Shown in pieces: positions 41,431-50,391 of a DNA stretch of 64,000 nucleotides. The notes under the pieces were generated by a model that saw only the letters and a list, made by a program, of their open reading frames with translations, was not told the DNA's origin and did not search any database. The DNA comes from Halolamina sediminis (lineage in GTDB: Archaea > Halobacteriota > Halobacteria > Halobacteriales > Haloferacaceae), in the NCBI RefSeq assembly GCF_001282785.1, contig NZ_CVUA01000001.1:868001-932000 (forward strand). Direction: 5' to 3'. The position numbers and the translations under genes are program-made. How positions within the stretch are numbered: the first letter of the stretch is position 1; the number at the start of each line of letters is the position of its first letter.

Positions 41431-44400
41431 TTACTCCGGATTGTCGGTCGCTTTGCACGACTCGTCCCCGTCGACACCCGGGCAGGGCCACCCCGGCGAC
41501 TGCTCGTCGCGGTTCCCGTCCACGTCGCCGACGCCGGGCATCCCCGGCGGCACGACCGCGACGACGGTGGTCGACGCCTCGAAGTCGACACGTTTCCCCC
41601 GCCCGACCCGCTCGGCACGGCCATCCCTGTCAACGTCTAGGTGGGCCACGGTCCCGTCCCTGACGTACCGAACTGTCCCACTGCCGCCGTCGGGGGCGAC
41701 CCCTCGTGCCCGGAGGGCGAAGCGCTGGTACTCCCCGCGGACAGTGACGCTCCAGGCGTTCACCGTCGCGATCCAGCTGTACGGCGGCGGCGCGACGGGC
41801 ATCCCAGCCGGCAGCCGGGAGGCGCCGGTCAGCCTCCGGGTCGCTTTCGCGCTGGCGTTTTCCAGCGTTCCACTCAGCTCCGTCTGGGCAGTGTCCCGGG
41901 CCACCTGCTGCACCATCGATGCGGTGCGGTTGGTCGTCGCCGCGGGGACGCCGACCGCCCGCTCGGCGCTGAGTTCGCGGAGCCGTACCCGAACTCGGAC
42001 GCCCGCCTCGTCGGCCGTCGCCCGGTCGACACCGCGGGCCGCCAACGCGGCGGCGAACGGCGGAACGTAACTGCCGTTAGCCATCGCCTGCCCCCGGTGG
42101 CCCAGGGTCGGCCACCGATCGCGAGCGTCGACGACGGCCGCTCGACACGTCGATCGTTCCACGCCGGTTCCGTTCGTCGCGGCGGCACAGACAGCCCGCT
42201 CCGCTTCTTGGACCGAGTTTCCGACGGCAGCGGCCAGTTCGTCGCGGTTCGCGGCGAGCGCAGCCGACTCCTCGGACTGGTTCTCTGGGCTCGTCACGAC
42301 AGTCCGGTTCGCCGCGATCAGCGTCCCGGCGGCGGCGTCGAGGCTGACCTGCCGGCTGCCGCCACCCAGCAGCGTGTCGACGATCCCGGAGGCGGCGTCC
42401 CCGTACGGGAGCGCGATCCAGTTCGTCGTCCGCGCGGTCAAGGGGTGGGCTGACTCCCCGGCCGGCACGCTGGGCACCTGCCCGTGATCGACCGACTGGA
42501 GGGTGAGATACCCCGGGGAGGCGTCGGGCGTAATCACGATGTCGTCGTCCGACCTCCCCGAGTCGGTGTAGGCGTCGCTCGGCCGTCCCTCCGAACGGCC
42601 GCGTCCGAGTTCGATCAGTTCCGAGAGCCCGGCGGTCGCCCGGTCCCCGAGTTCGTCTTGGTAGTCGACGTTCCGGTCTCTGGTGTCGGCGGCGCGCGCG
42701 TCCAGTTCCGCGAGCACGCGGTCGAGGTACGCCGCGCGGGCGGCGACTCGCGCCCTGTCGGCGGCGCCGTCGTACGTCGCCGGCGCGTCGAGCAGTTCGT
42801 CCCGACGCTCACGAAGCGCCGCTGCCAGCTGAGCGCGGGCGTTCGCATCGCCGCTGGCGACCGCCGTCCGTGGAATCGACACCGAGACGTTCGCGACTTC
42901 GCGGCGGAGCTCTCGCAGGTCGGCGGTGATCCACGTGTCGATCCCACCCGGTCGCCTCCCGGTGATGGTCCGGCTCCGAACGAGCGTATCTCCGCCGCCC
43001 GCCGCGACCCGTTCGGCCACGGTGTCGGCGCCGCCGTTGGCGTCGAGAACCGCCTCGGCTGCCCGTTCGCGTGCGCCGTCGAGGTTCGGGCCGTCGAGCG
43101 CACCGCCGGGTTCGAACAGCGGTTCAGTCAGCCGGTCGGGCGCGGCGTCGTCTGGGTCGTACGCCGCGGTCGCGCGTACCGCGACGCGGGCGGTCTCGGT
43201 CCACTCGGCGCTTGTCGTTCGAACCGTCCCGTTCCGGCGCCAGTGCCGCTCGACCGTGTGGTGGGTCGTCACGTCCAGCACCCTGTCGACGACGGCCTCG
43301 GTGGAACCGGCCGGCGCGTCCTCGACGGTTCTGACGACCGTTCGCTCGCTCGTCTCCTCGTCTACCAGCGTCCAGTCGCGTAGCCGTGGCTCTGGCCTCG
43401 ATTCGATCGCTCGACTGCGAACCGTGACCCGGAGTTGGCCTCGAACGCGGTAGCTCCCGGCGGTCGACACGTCGTCGATCGAACCGAGGAACGCCCGATC
43501 GGCAGCGGCGTCCGGGGAGGCGTTGATCGGTGGATCGTCCGGTCGGCGTGGGGCGAACTCGCCCGGCGCCGGCTCGCTCGTGGCGCCGCCGACGGCGTTG
43601 GGGTTCACGAACGCCTTCGTCACGGCCGCGGCGTCGCCGTGGCGACCGCCGAGCACGTCGAGGACGCCGACCTTCACCGTCGCTACGTCCATCGCGCGTG
43701 CGCCGGCTGGATCGTGGCGCCCGAACGCGGCGCGCTGCTGGGCGAGCACTGCAGCGTTGGTCGAGAGTTCGACGTGGCGGTTCCCGAGCACGTTCCGAAT
43801 CGGCGTGCCGGCGTAGCGACCGTAGCCCCGCGCCATGGCCACCGCGGTCAGGCGAGTCGTCAGCCCTCGGGCGAGCCCCGGCCCGGCGAGCGCACCGCGG
43901 TTCAGCCGCCGCTCGTACGTGCTGGCCCGTCGGTGGAGCGCCAGCACCGGCGTCTCGACGGTGAACGTGACGTTCCGCCGCCGCTGGGCGATCGTCCGAT
44001 CCCCGTCCCGGGCTCGGACGGTGAGGTTTCGGATCGTCACACGCATCGCCGCCCCGCCGTCGACTGCCGTGATCCCGATGTCCGACTTCGCGCGTCGGAG
44101 CGAGGCAGTCGAGCCGTCGATCGGGGGGAGGTCGACGGTCGCCCTGACGCCGCCGCGCTCACGAGCCAGCTCCGACACGGACTCGCGGGCCGCGACGGCG
44201 ATCCGCAGCCTGAGCGCGTCGACGAACGGCCGGGAGTCGTTCAGCGCCCTCCCTGCCGCGGTGTCGGCCGGAGCCGTGACCGGCGTTCCGGCCGACTCGC
44301 GTGCGGCGTCCCGGACCGCCATTCGGAGCGCGGGCCGCGCGTCCCGGGTTACGCCGTCCATCGCGGCGGCCGCGGGTCGCTCGATCGAGGGATGTGTGCG

Positions 44401-44499
44401 ATCCGCGACTCCCGTCGCGTACACGGAGGCGCCGAGCAGCAGCAGGACGCCGACGAGCGCAAACGGAATCCGGCCACGGTCGTCGTCGGCGAAACTCAC
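41431..44499 (-). CDS. Giant membrane-anchored exported protein of the secretion/pilus cluster (DUF7286-like)
   Basis: 1022 residues from GTG 44499, which overlaps the previous stop as GTGA; a GTG at 44508 is nine bases further upstream. Near the N-terminus DDDRGRIPFALVGVLLLLGA is a charged, prepilin-like or signal-anchor segment. The rest is outside-facing, rich in Arg, Thr and Ala, with long helical parts and many potential N-glycosylation sequons (NLTVRA, NVSVSI, NRTVVT, NGSYVP, NRTASM). The C-terminus has a small domain with VVPPGMPGVGDVDGNRDEQS and two Cys (GWPCPGVDGDESCKATDNPE), possibly a disulfide. Likely role: structural or pseudopilin-like component. Confidence 0.72.
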   Translation of the reverse strand: MSFADDDRGRIPFALVGVLLLLGASVYATGVADRTHPSIERPAAAAMDGVTRDARPALRMAVRDAARESAGTPVTAPADTAAGRALNDSRPFVDALRLRIAVAARESVSELARERGGVRATVDLPPIDGSTASLRRAKSDIGITAVDGGAAMRVTIRNLTVRARDGDRTIAQRRRNVTFTVETPVLALHRRASTYERRLNRGALAGPGLARGLTTRLTAVAMARGYGRYAGTPIRNVLGNRHVELSTNAAVLAQQRAAFGRHDPAGARAMDVATVKVGVLDVLGGRHGDAAAVTKAFVNPNAVGGATSEPAPGEFAPRRPDDPPINASPDAAADRAFLGSIDDVSTAGSYRVRGQLRVTVRSRAIESRPEPRLRDWTLVDEETSERTVVRTVEDAPAGSTEAVVDRVLDVTTHHTVERHWRRNGTVRTTSAEWTETARVAVRATAAYDPDDAAPDRLTEPLFEPGGALDGPNLDGARERAAEAVLDANGGADTVAERVAAGGGDTLVRSRTITGRRPGGIDTWITADLRELRREVANVSVSIPRTAVASGDANARAQLAAALRERRDELLDAPATYDGAADRARVAARAAYLDRVLAELDARAADTRDRNVDYQDELGDRATAGLSELIELGRGRSEGRPSDAYTDSGRSDDDIVITPDASPGYLTLQSVDHGQVPSVPAGESAHPLTARTTNWIALPYGDAASGIVDTLLGGGSRQVSLDAAAGTLIAANRTVVTSPENQSEESAALAANRDELAAAVGNSVQEAERAVCAAATNGTGVERSTCRAAVVDARDRWPTLGHRGQAMANGSYVPPFAAALAARGVDRATADEAGVRVRVRLRELSAERAVGVPAATTNRTASMVQQVARDTAQTELSGTLENASAKATRRLTGASRLPAGMPVAPPPYSWIATVNAWSVTVRGEYQRFALRARGVAPDGGSGTVRYVRDGTVAHLDVDRDGRAERVGRGKRVDFEASTTVVAVVPPGMPGVGDVDGNRDEQSPGWPCPGVDGDESCKATDNPE

Positions 44500-45350
44500 G
44501 GTGACCACGTCCGGACGGAGATCTCGACGGTGTCCAGTTCGAGCGACGCCACAGCGTCGGTCGGGCTCCCACTGCCTCGGCGGAGGTCGCTCGCGACGCG
44601 GTCGGCCATCGCGGCCGCGATCCGGCTGTTCGCGGCGGTGGTGTCTCCTCGCTCGATCGCTCCCGCCGTCTCGACGCCGTACCGGGCGCTCACCCGTCGG
44701 TAGCGGTGCTGAACGAGCGCGTCGAGCGGCGGATCGTCGGCGAGCGCCAGTCGGCCCTTCTCGGGTGGGAGCAGTCCCGCGACCAGTGACGCTGCGACGA
44801 CGCGGCCGAGGCGTGCGAACCCACCTTCGGTCGCCGCGACCGACGCGTTCGCGGGCGGATCGACGCCGCTCGGTGCGTGAACCGTCGCCGCGTTTATGTT
44901 GGCGTCCGCCGGCGGCTCCGGACCGACGGCGAACGCTCGACCCATGTGGGCGTCGGGGTACGGCCGCCAGCGGACGACGACCCGGGTTCGGGCCGGCAGG
45001 CGTTCGACGACCGTCGCCCGAACCGCGGCCGCGAACCCCTCGCTGGTGCCAGTGAGTGCCTCACCGTCGACACGGACGGTCCGGACCGCGGCATCGGCCA
45101 GCAACGAGATGAGCGTCCCGTGGGCGACACGCTCGTACTCCGGGTTCGTGTCGGCGTCCCGGTCCCCCTCCCCGTCCGGCGCCGGCCGCAGCGTGTACGG
45201 TACGTCCGCGGTCGCCGCAGTCAGTGTCTCCGCGACTGGGTCGGCCCGGTCGGGCTCGTCGGTCGTGGGTGCCGGCGTACTGGTCACCGTGACCGCGGCC
45301 GCGCTGATCAACAGCAGGCAGAGACAGGCGTCGAGTGCGGTGGCACTCAT
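44496..45350 (-). CDS. Exported protein of the secretion/pilus cluster (DUF7284-like)
   Basis: 284 residues. MSATALDACLCLLLISAAAV is a hydrophobic leader or anchor. The exported part has VVERLPARTRVVVRWRPYPD and a second hydrophobic-like helix RLGRVVAASLVAGLLPPEKG. It ends VASLELDTVEISVRTWSP. The N-terminus overlaps the stop of the DUF7285-like gene by four bases and the C-terminus overlaps the giant gene. No catalytic motif is seen. It probably packs in the extracellular complex. Confidence 0.7.
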   Translation of the reverse strand: MSATALDACLCLLLISAAAVTVTSTPAPTTDEPDRADPVAETLTAATADVPYTLRPAPDGEGDRDADTNPEYERVAHGTLISLLADAAVRTVRVDGEALTGTSEGFAAAVRATVVERLPARTRVVVRWRPYPDAHMGRAFAVGPEPPADANINAATVHAPSGVDPPANASVAATEGGFARLGRVVAASLVAGLLPPEKGRLALADDPPLDALVQHRYRRVSARYGVETAGAIERGDTTAANSRIAAAMADRVASDLRRGSGSPTDAVASLELDTVEISVRTWSP

Positions 45351-45754
45351 CGGGACACAACCACCCGGAGCCAGCCGGACACCACTCGGCCGGGTGCGAT
45401 CCGTACCGGGACTCGCCGGCCCGCCGACTGGCTCTCCTCGTTCGGAGCAGGAGTGTCGCCGGCCGCCCAGTGCTGCGACCCGGCACGGAGCTCGACTCGG
45501 AGTGTCCAGCCCGTCGGTCCCTCGTCGACGGCTGCGCCGAGCCGGCCGGCCGACGCGACGCCGGCCGGCGCGACGGCGTCGTTGACTCGAGAGAGCGTCG
45601 GCTCGGCGACCTCGCGATCCGTGGTCGGGAGAACGCCGGCGAACACCGTCGCGTACAGCGACAGCCCGAGCCCGATCGCCGCCACGGCGACGAGCGTCGC
45701 CGTCGGCGACGCCTGCCCGCGGTCAAGCACCGACGAGCGTGGCGCGGTAGCCAT
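45347..45754 (-). CDS. Pilin-like membrane-anchored protein (DUF7285-like)
   Basis: 135 residues. After MATAPRSSVLDRGQASPTAT comes the hydrophobic segment LVAVAAIGLGLSLYATVFAG. The charged leader with RGQ before a 20-residue hydrophobic run is the class III-type signal found in archaeal pilins and pseudopilins, probably processed by a PibD/PilD-type peptidase. The rest is a beta-rich exported domain (WTLRVELRAGSQHWAAGDTP). It overlaps the DUF7283-like gene by 32 bases and the DUF7284-like gene by four. Confidence 0.72.
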   Translation of the reverse strand: MATAPRSSVLDRGQASPTATLVAVAAIGLGLSLYATVFAGVLPTTDREVAEPTLSRVNDAVAPAGVASAGRLGAAVDEGPTGWTLRVELRAGSQHWAAGDTPAPNEESQSAGRRVPVRIAPGRVVSGWLRVVVSR

Positions 45755-46187
45755 CCCAGCTCACCTCCCTGACGGCGATCTCGTCCGACGCGATCCACTC
45801 AGGCTCGCGCTCCCGTGCAGCTTCGACCGTGTCGCGGAACGCGTCGCGATCCGCGAACACCGTTCGCGGCGGTTCCCCGTCGAGAACTCGACGGAGCTTC
45901 CCGTCGTCGACCGTCACGACGGGGCCGAACGCGAACGTCGCCCGCGTGGTCCCGCGGCTGTTCCGCATCGAGATTCCGTGGGGACGGAGCCGGACGGCGT
46001 CGGCGCCGTGTTCGTGTGTCGCGCTTGATGGCGCGTCGCCGGCCGCGACCGAGTCGACGGTGTCTGCGACGCCCGCCGCGTCGGGCGCGGGGCGAGCGGG
46101 GAGCGTTCCGGCGACGGCGAGAAACGCCGCCGCGGCCACCACGAGACCGGCGTGCAACGCCGTCGAGTCGACTGGAGGTCCGATCAT
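45723..46187 (-). CDS. Exported protein of the secretion/pilus cluster (DUF7283-like)
   Basis: 154 residues. The N-terminal hydrophobic stretch STALHAGLVVAAAAFLAVAG is a signal anchor. The mature part has ISMRNSRGTTRATFAFGPVV and ends SWDGYRATLVGA. The ATG at 46187 lies 9 nt from the 30-nt conserved upstream motif, so this gene probably starts its own transcript as well as being read through from the F gene 39 nt upstream. Confidence 0.7.
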   Translation of the reverse strand: MIGPPVDSTALHAGLVVAAAAFLAVAGTLPARPAPDAAGVADTVDSVAAGDAPSSATHEHGADAVRLRPHGISMRNSRGTTRATFAFGPVVTVDDGKLRRVLDGEPPRTVFADRDAFRDTVEAAREREPEWIASDEIAVREVSWDGYRATLVGA

Positions 46188-46195
46188 GGGACGGA

Positions 46196-46225
46196 CTGGT
46201 TCCGGTTTCGTACTTGAACTCTCGG
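46196..46225 (-). promoter_or_regulatory. Conserved 30-nt promoter-position motif, copy 1
   Basis: The core on the plus strand is TTCGTACTTGAACTCT (46207-46222), so the minus strand reads AGAGTTCAAGTACGAA. The block matches 26 of 30 positions of 49914-49943 without gaps, and starts 9 nt before the start codon of the DUF7283-like gene. It sits in a gap of only 39 nt between genes. The A/T-rich part is at the TATA distance of a leaderless gene. Confidence 0.7.
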
Positions 46226-46226
46226 C

Positions 46227-47975
46227 TCAGAGTAGCGTGCCACCGGCGACGACCGCCGCGACGTAGGCTGCCGTCGCGGTGGGGAGTGCGAGCCCGACCC
46301 GGTAACCGAGCAGCGATCGATCGATCCCGCGCTCCAGCGCGGTCGCGAGCCCGGTCAAGGTCGCCGCGAGCAGGAGCACGTAGACGCCGACGATCGGCCC
46401 GATCGAGGCCGGAGCGAGCGCGGCCGATGCGGACGCACCGCTGCCTCCGAGCGCCCCGCCGGTACCGCCAGCGTCCGCGGGGATACGCCCTACCATCGCG
46501 ACGGAGACACCCCCGACCAGCGGGCCGAACAGCGCCGCCGTGTTCGAGAGTGTGCCGGTGATCGTCGCCAGCTCCCGACGCGCCTCGCGCTCGACGCGGG
46601 CGAGTTCACGGAGATGATCGCCCACGGCGACGAGCGCCTCCCCCGCCGGCGCGCCTTCCGTCGCCGCGAGGGCGAACAGCCGGCCGGCGTCCCGGGCTCG
46701 CGGGCTCGGCACGTCCCGGAGCGCTCCGAACCGGCCGAAGAACGCCTTCTCGACCGGAACCCCCAACCGCTCTCCCCGTTCCGCAGCGTCGGCCAGCAGG
46801 TCGCCGGCGTCGCCGGGCAGCTCCGCTGCGGTCTCCGCGAGTGCCCGTTCGACGGCCGTTCCGCCGGCGACTCGCCGACCGACCAGCGCCAGCGCGTCCG
46901 GCAGCCCCGACTCGATCTCCCGAACTTCCCGCCGAAGCTCCCGTGCGGGTGCGAACAGCCACAGCAGCGCGGCACCCGACCCGGCGCCGACGGCGACGAT
47001 CGAGGCTGCCCACGGCAGCACGAACAGACAGCCCGCGCCCGTGGCGACAGCCACGAACACGCCGAGCGCGGCAGCGCTCCGCCGGCGGTCGGGAACCGCG
47101 GGGTGGTCGCTATCGACTTCGGGTGGCGGGAACGAGACCGGCCGCCGGGCGAGCAGCCAACCGCTCGCGACGAGCAGCCCTGTCGGGAGAAGCAGATCGT
47201 AGAGCACCGTTAGCGTGCCGAGCCCGACGTTCACACCCGTGAGCCGTGCCGCGGGGAGCACGCCGACGAGCGCGAGCGGGAGCAACACGCCGAAGGCGTA
47301 CAGCCCCGTCAGCGGCGCCCGGATCTCCCCCGCGAACGACGCGGCACGCTCCTCGACGCCCGAGCGCACGGCCGAGAGCGCGCGCTCACAGCCGCGTTCG
47401 CGTGCGTCCGCGGGGGCGTCGGCGGCGTCGGCGACCAGCGCCGCGGCGCGTTCGATCTCCGGCGCCGTCTCGCCCCAGGCCGCGGCGAACGACGCCAACC
47501 CCGAGCCGGGCGTTCCACGGGCGTCGCGAGCGTGCTCGCGCAGCGAGTTGGCGAGATCGTCGTCGCCGGACCGCCCGGCGAACGCGACTGCCCGTTCCAG
47601 GCTCGGCTCCACCCGGAGCCGGAGCGTCAGCCGACCGAACAGCCCCGGCGCGTCGCCGACGGCACGGGTACGTGACAGCGCCGCGGCGGCGATCGGGGCG
47701 TTTCGGGCGGCGAGCAGCAGTCCCGTGCCGAGGACGACCGCGAGCGAGAGCAACGTGACTGCGCCGATCGCGACGGCGGTGAGGGTACCGGCGACCACGA
47801 TCAGGCTCCCGATCGCCTCGCTCGCAGCGACCAACTGCGGTGCCGCCGGCCAGTCGAGTTCCTCGCAGGCGTCACGCAGCGCTCCGTCGACGGCGGGTGT
47901 CCGTGGCCACGACGCCCCGACTCGCTCGACGAGCCGGGCGAACTGCTCCCGTCCGTCCGACGAGCGAGCTACCAC
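46227..47975 (-). CDS. Type II/IV secretion system F (PilC-like) membrane protein
   Basis: 582 residues from a GTG start. Two GspF/T2SSF domains are visible, each a cytoplasmic helical bundle followed by membrane helices. Domain 1 covers about 120-270 (LRVEPSLERAVAFAGRSGDD) and domain 2 about 375-520 (GLPDALALVGRRVAGGTAVE, LATITGTLSNTAALFGPLVG). Together with the ATPase it forms the inner-membrane platform on which a pilus-like fibre is assembled. The start overlaps the ATPase stop by seven bases, so the two subunits are made together. Confidence 0.88.
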   Translation of the reverse strand: MVARSSDGREQFARLVERVGASWPRTPAVDGALRDACEELDWPAAPQLVAASEAIGSLIVVAGTLTAVAIGAVTLLSLAVVLGTGLLLAARNAPIAAAALSRTRAVGDAPGLFGRLTLRLRVEPSLERAVAFAGRSGDDDLANSLREHARDARGTPGSGLASFAAAWGETAPEIERAAALVADAADAPADARERGCERALSAVRSGVEERAASFAGEIRAPLTGLYAFGVLLPLALVGVLPAARLTGVNVGLGTLTVLYDLLLPTGLLVASGWLLARRPVSFPPPEVDSDHPAVPDRRRSAAALGVFVAVATGAGCLFVLPWAASIVAVGAGSGAALLWLFAPARELRREVREIESGLPDALALVGRRVAGGTAVERALAETAAELPGDAGDLLADAAERGERLGVPVEKAFFGRFGALRDVPSPRARDAGRLFALAATEGAPAGEALVAVGDHLRELARVEREARRELATITGTLSNTAALFGPLVGGVSVAMVGRIPADAGGTGGALGGSGASASAALAPASIGPIVGVYVLLLAATLTGLATALERGIDRSLLGYRVGLALPTATAAYVAAVVAGGTLL

Positions 47976-49906
47976 GGCTCCCCACTCCCGTCGGTGCGAC
48001 CGTCGTCCTCCGCCCGGATGGCTGCCGGGCGCGTCACGCCGTCGGCGGCGAGTGACCGCAGGTGATCGGCCCGCGCGTTCAACGCCGTCAGCGTCTCGCC
48101 GTACCCCTCGCCCGGCGCCGCGAGATCCGCTAGCAGGCTGCTCTCGCCGCGGTCGAGCCGGTCGGTCGGTTCGAGCTCGCCGTCGTCGAGCGCGAACAAC
48201 GGATGGAGCTCGGTCCCGTCGTCGACTGATTCGACCTCCTCGATCGCGACTGCGCGCCGGCCGCGTTCCGTGTCGGCGACGGTGAGCACGAACCCCGTCG
48301 CGGCGAACGCGGACTCGCTCACGCCTAGATCCTCGATCATTCTGGTCCGGACTGCGTCGGCGCCGTCGCCGTGGACCGTGCCGAGCACCGTCCCCGAGGC
48401 CGCGCCGACGCGCATCGCCTCGTACAGCGTGCTCGCTTCCTCGCCCCTGACTTCGCCGACGATCAGCGCGCCCTCGCCGAGTCTGAGTGCGGTCCGGAGC
48501 GCGGATGCGGGGCTCGTCTGGGCGGAGTCGTCGTCGTCGCGGGCGACCCGGAGCGACTGCACGTCACGGCCCGCAGCACGGAGCGCCGCGGCCGGAAGTT
48601 CGGGAGTGTCCTCGATCAGTACCGTCCGCGTGGATCGAGGGAGCGCCCACAGCAGCGCGCCGAGCGTCGTCGTCTTCCCCGCGCCGCGTGCGCCGGCGAC
48701 CAACCCGGTCCCGCCGCGTTCGACCGCCAGGGAGAGCAGCGCCGCCGCCCGCGGCGTCAGGGAGCCGACGGCGACGAGCCGGGGGAGCGTCCATGGCTCG
48801 GCGTCGTGGCGCCGCACGGCGAACGCTGGCCCGGGCGAGAGCGGTCGGGTGACGCCGGCGATCCGCACCTCCTCGCGGTCGTCGGGCGGGCCGACGGGCA
48901 GCGTCGCGTCCACCTGTGGGGTCGCTCGCGAGAACGCGCGCCCGCTGCTCCGGCGGACCCGTGACGCGAGCGTCCCGACTCCCTCGGGGGTGAGCCGGAC
49001 GTTCGTCGGCATCGTCTCGTCGTCGACGACGACCCGGATGGGCGTCTCCGCCGCGGGTGCGGTGACGTAGACGTCCGAGACGCGGTCGTCCGCGAACAGG
49101 TCCGCGAACACGCCGTTGCCGCGCGTGTGCTTCCGGAGCGTCGCCGACAGCTCGGCGATCGGGGCGTCGGGATTCGCCACCTCCCGAACCGCACGGGCCG
49201 GAGCAAGATCACCACCCCCGTCGCGCTCCGCCAGTCGCTCCGCCGCGGCGTCGAGCAGTTCGAACGCGGCCGCGTCGAACGACGCCGACGCGGGCGTGAG
49301 GTGGTAGATCGCGTCCGATTCGGCCGCCGAGTCAAGCGCGTATTGCCGGACTGTCCCGCCGGTCGAGAGCGCCACCGTCTCGCGCAGTCGGGCGTCGGTC
49401 GGCGGCCGGTGGTCGATCCGGGATCGGGCGATCGCCGGCCCGCCGTGGGCACGCAGTGCCTCCTCGTGGTCGGCGGCCCGCTCAGCGCCCGCTGCGAGCC
49501 CGGTCTCCGCGGCAAGGCGGCCGATCGTGGCGGCGCGGCCAGTTGCGTCGCGGGCAGCCCGTAGCGGGGCCGTGCGCGCGGTCGCGGCGATCTCGGCGTC
49601 GTGGTGCTCGGCCAGTGCCGCGAACCGGCCGGCAGCGTGGAGTAGTCCGACGGCGCCGTCGGTGTACCAGCGTTCGTACCCCGCCGATCGGACGCGAACG
49701 GATTCGGCGTCCCGGTCGGCGAGTGCGTCGACGGCGGTCGCTCGACAGGCCGGCTCGGTCGCGAGGTCGCCGTCGCCGGGGCAGTCGTCGGCGTCGATAT
49801 GGAGTTCGACGCGGTTTTCGATCCCCGTCCCGGCGGGCTCGACGAACGCCGGCCGGCAGGCACACGCCCCGTCGTCGTCCTCGGCCCGCCACGGCAGCAG
49901 TGACAT
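47969..49906 (-). CDS. Type II/IV secretion system ATPase E (PilB-like)
   Basis: 645 residues. The catalytic part lies at about 290-560: Walker A LVAGARGAGKTTTLGALLWA, Asp box VLIEDTPELPAA, Walker B LRLGEGALIVGEVRGEEAST and His box LGTVHGDGADAVRTRMIED. It hydrolyses ATP to drive pilus or secretion-fibre assembly with the F protein. The first 40 residues have three cysteines (CACRPAF and DDCPGDGDL) that may bind zinc or link to the next domain. This is longer than a minimal PilB by an N-terminal domain of about 250 residues of unknown role. Confidence 0.92.
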   Translation of the reverse strand: MSLLPWRAEDDDGACACRPAFVEPAGTGIENRVELHIDADDCPGDGDLATEPACRATAVDALADRDAESVRVRSAGYERWYTDGAVGLLHAAGRFAALAEHHDAEIAATARTAPLRAARDATGRAATIGRLAAETGLAAGAERAADHEEALRAHGGPAIARSRIDHRPPTDARLRETVALSTGGTVRQYALDSAAESDAIYHLTPASASFDAAAFELLDAAAERLAERDGGGDLAPARAVREVANPDAPIAELSATLRKHTRGNGVFADLFADDRVSDVYVTAPAAETPIRVVVDDETMPTNVRLTPEGVGTLASRVRRSSGRAFSRATPQVDATLPVGPPDDREEVRIAGVTRPLSPGPAFAVRRHDAEPWTLPRLVAVGSLTPRAAALLSLAVERGGTGLVAGARGAGKTTTLGALLWALPRSTRTVLIEDTPELPAAALRAAGRDVQSLRVARDDDDSAQTSPASALRTALRLGEGALIVGEVRGEEASTLYEAMRVGAASGTVLGTVHGDGADAVRTRMIEDLGVSESAFAATGFVLTVADTERGRRAVAIEEVESVDDGTELHPLFALDDGELEPTDRLDRGESSLLADLAAPGEGYGETLTALNARADHLRSLAADGVTRPAAIRAEDDGRTDGSGEPW

Positions 49907-49913
49907 AGCGCGG

Positions 49914-49943
49914 CTGGTCCGGCTTTCGTACTTGAACTCTGGG
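49914..49943 (-). promoter_or_regulatory. Conserved 30-nt promoter-position motif, copy 2
   Basis: It carries the same TTCGTACTTGAACTCT core at 49925-49940 on the plus strand and lies 8 nt before the start codon of the ATPase gene, inside a 65-nt gap. Copy 1 has the same spacing. The two genes are the second ATPase-led unit and the exported-protein unit of the same cluster, so a shared activator or unusual basal element is implied. Confidence 0.7.
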
Positions 49944-49971
49944 CCGCGTGTCGCTGCGGTCCCGGCGTTGG

Positions 49972-50391
49972 TCAGCCCCGAACCGTGACGACCCGGCCGC
50001 CGTCGCCGCGAGCGAGGCCGAGCCGCAGTCGGTGATCCCCGGGCGTCCCGAACCGAACGGGGCCGTCCGGGGTTACGAGCGGGAGTGAAAGCCGTCGCGT
50101 TCGGGTCGCGCCGTTCCGGAGGCTGTACCGGACTCCACACGCGGGGTCGCAGTCGACGACGAACCGCTCCACGCCGACCGCCACCAACGAGTTCGCGGGG
50201 AGCGTGACCGTGAGTACCCGTCGTGCACCGGGATCGTCGGCGGCGAGCAGCGACTCCCCCGCCCGTTCAAGTCGGTTCACGTCGCGGTCGAGCGCCGCGG
50301 CCGTTCGGTCCGCCGCCGCCGCCTCGACTGCTGGCAGCGATACGGCGAGCAGCGCGGCCGCGAGCGAGACCGCGAGCAGCGCCCGGATCAC
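49972..50391 (-). CDS. Exported protein of the cluster (DUF7311-like)
   Basis: 139 residues from a GTG that overlaps the upstream stop (GTGA). IRALLAVSLAAALLAVSLPA is a signal peptide or anchor, then helix ADRTAAALDRDVNRLERAGE, then a beta domain with two Cys (FVVDCDPACGVRYSLR) that can form a short disulfide loop. It ends LRLGLARGDGGRVVTVRG. Context: second gene of the cluster, 65 nt before the ATPase. No enzyme motif is seen. Confidence 0.7.
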   Translation of the reverse strand: MIRALLAVSLAAALLAVSLPAVEAAAADRTAAALDRDVNRLERAGESLLAADDPGARRVLTVTLPANSLVAVGVERFVVDCDPACGVRYSLRNGATRTRRLSLPLVTPDGPVRFGTPGDHRLRLGLARGDGGRVVTVRG

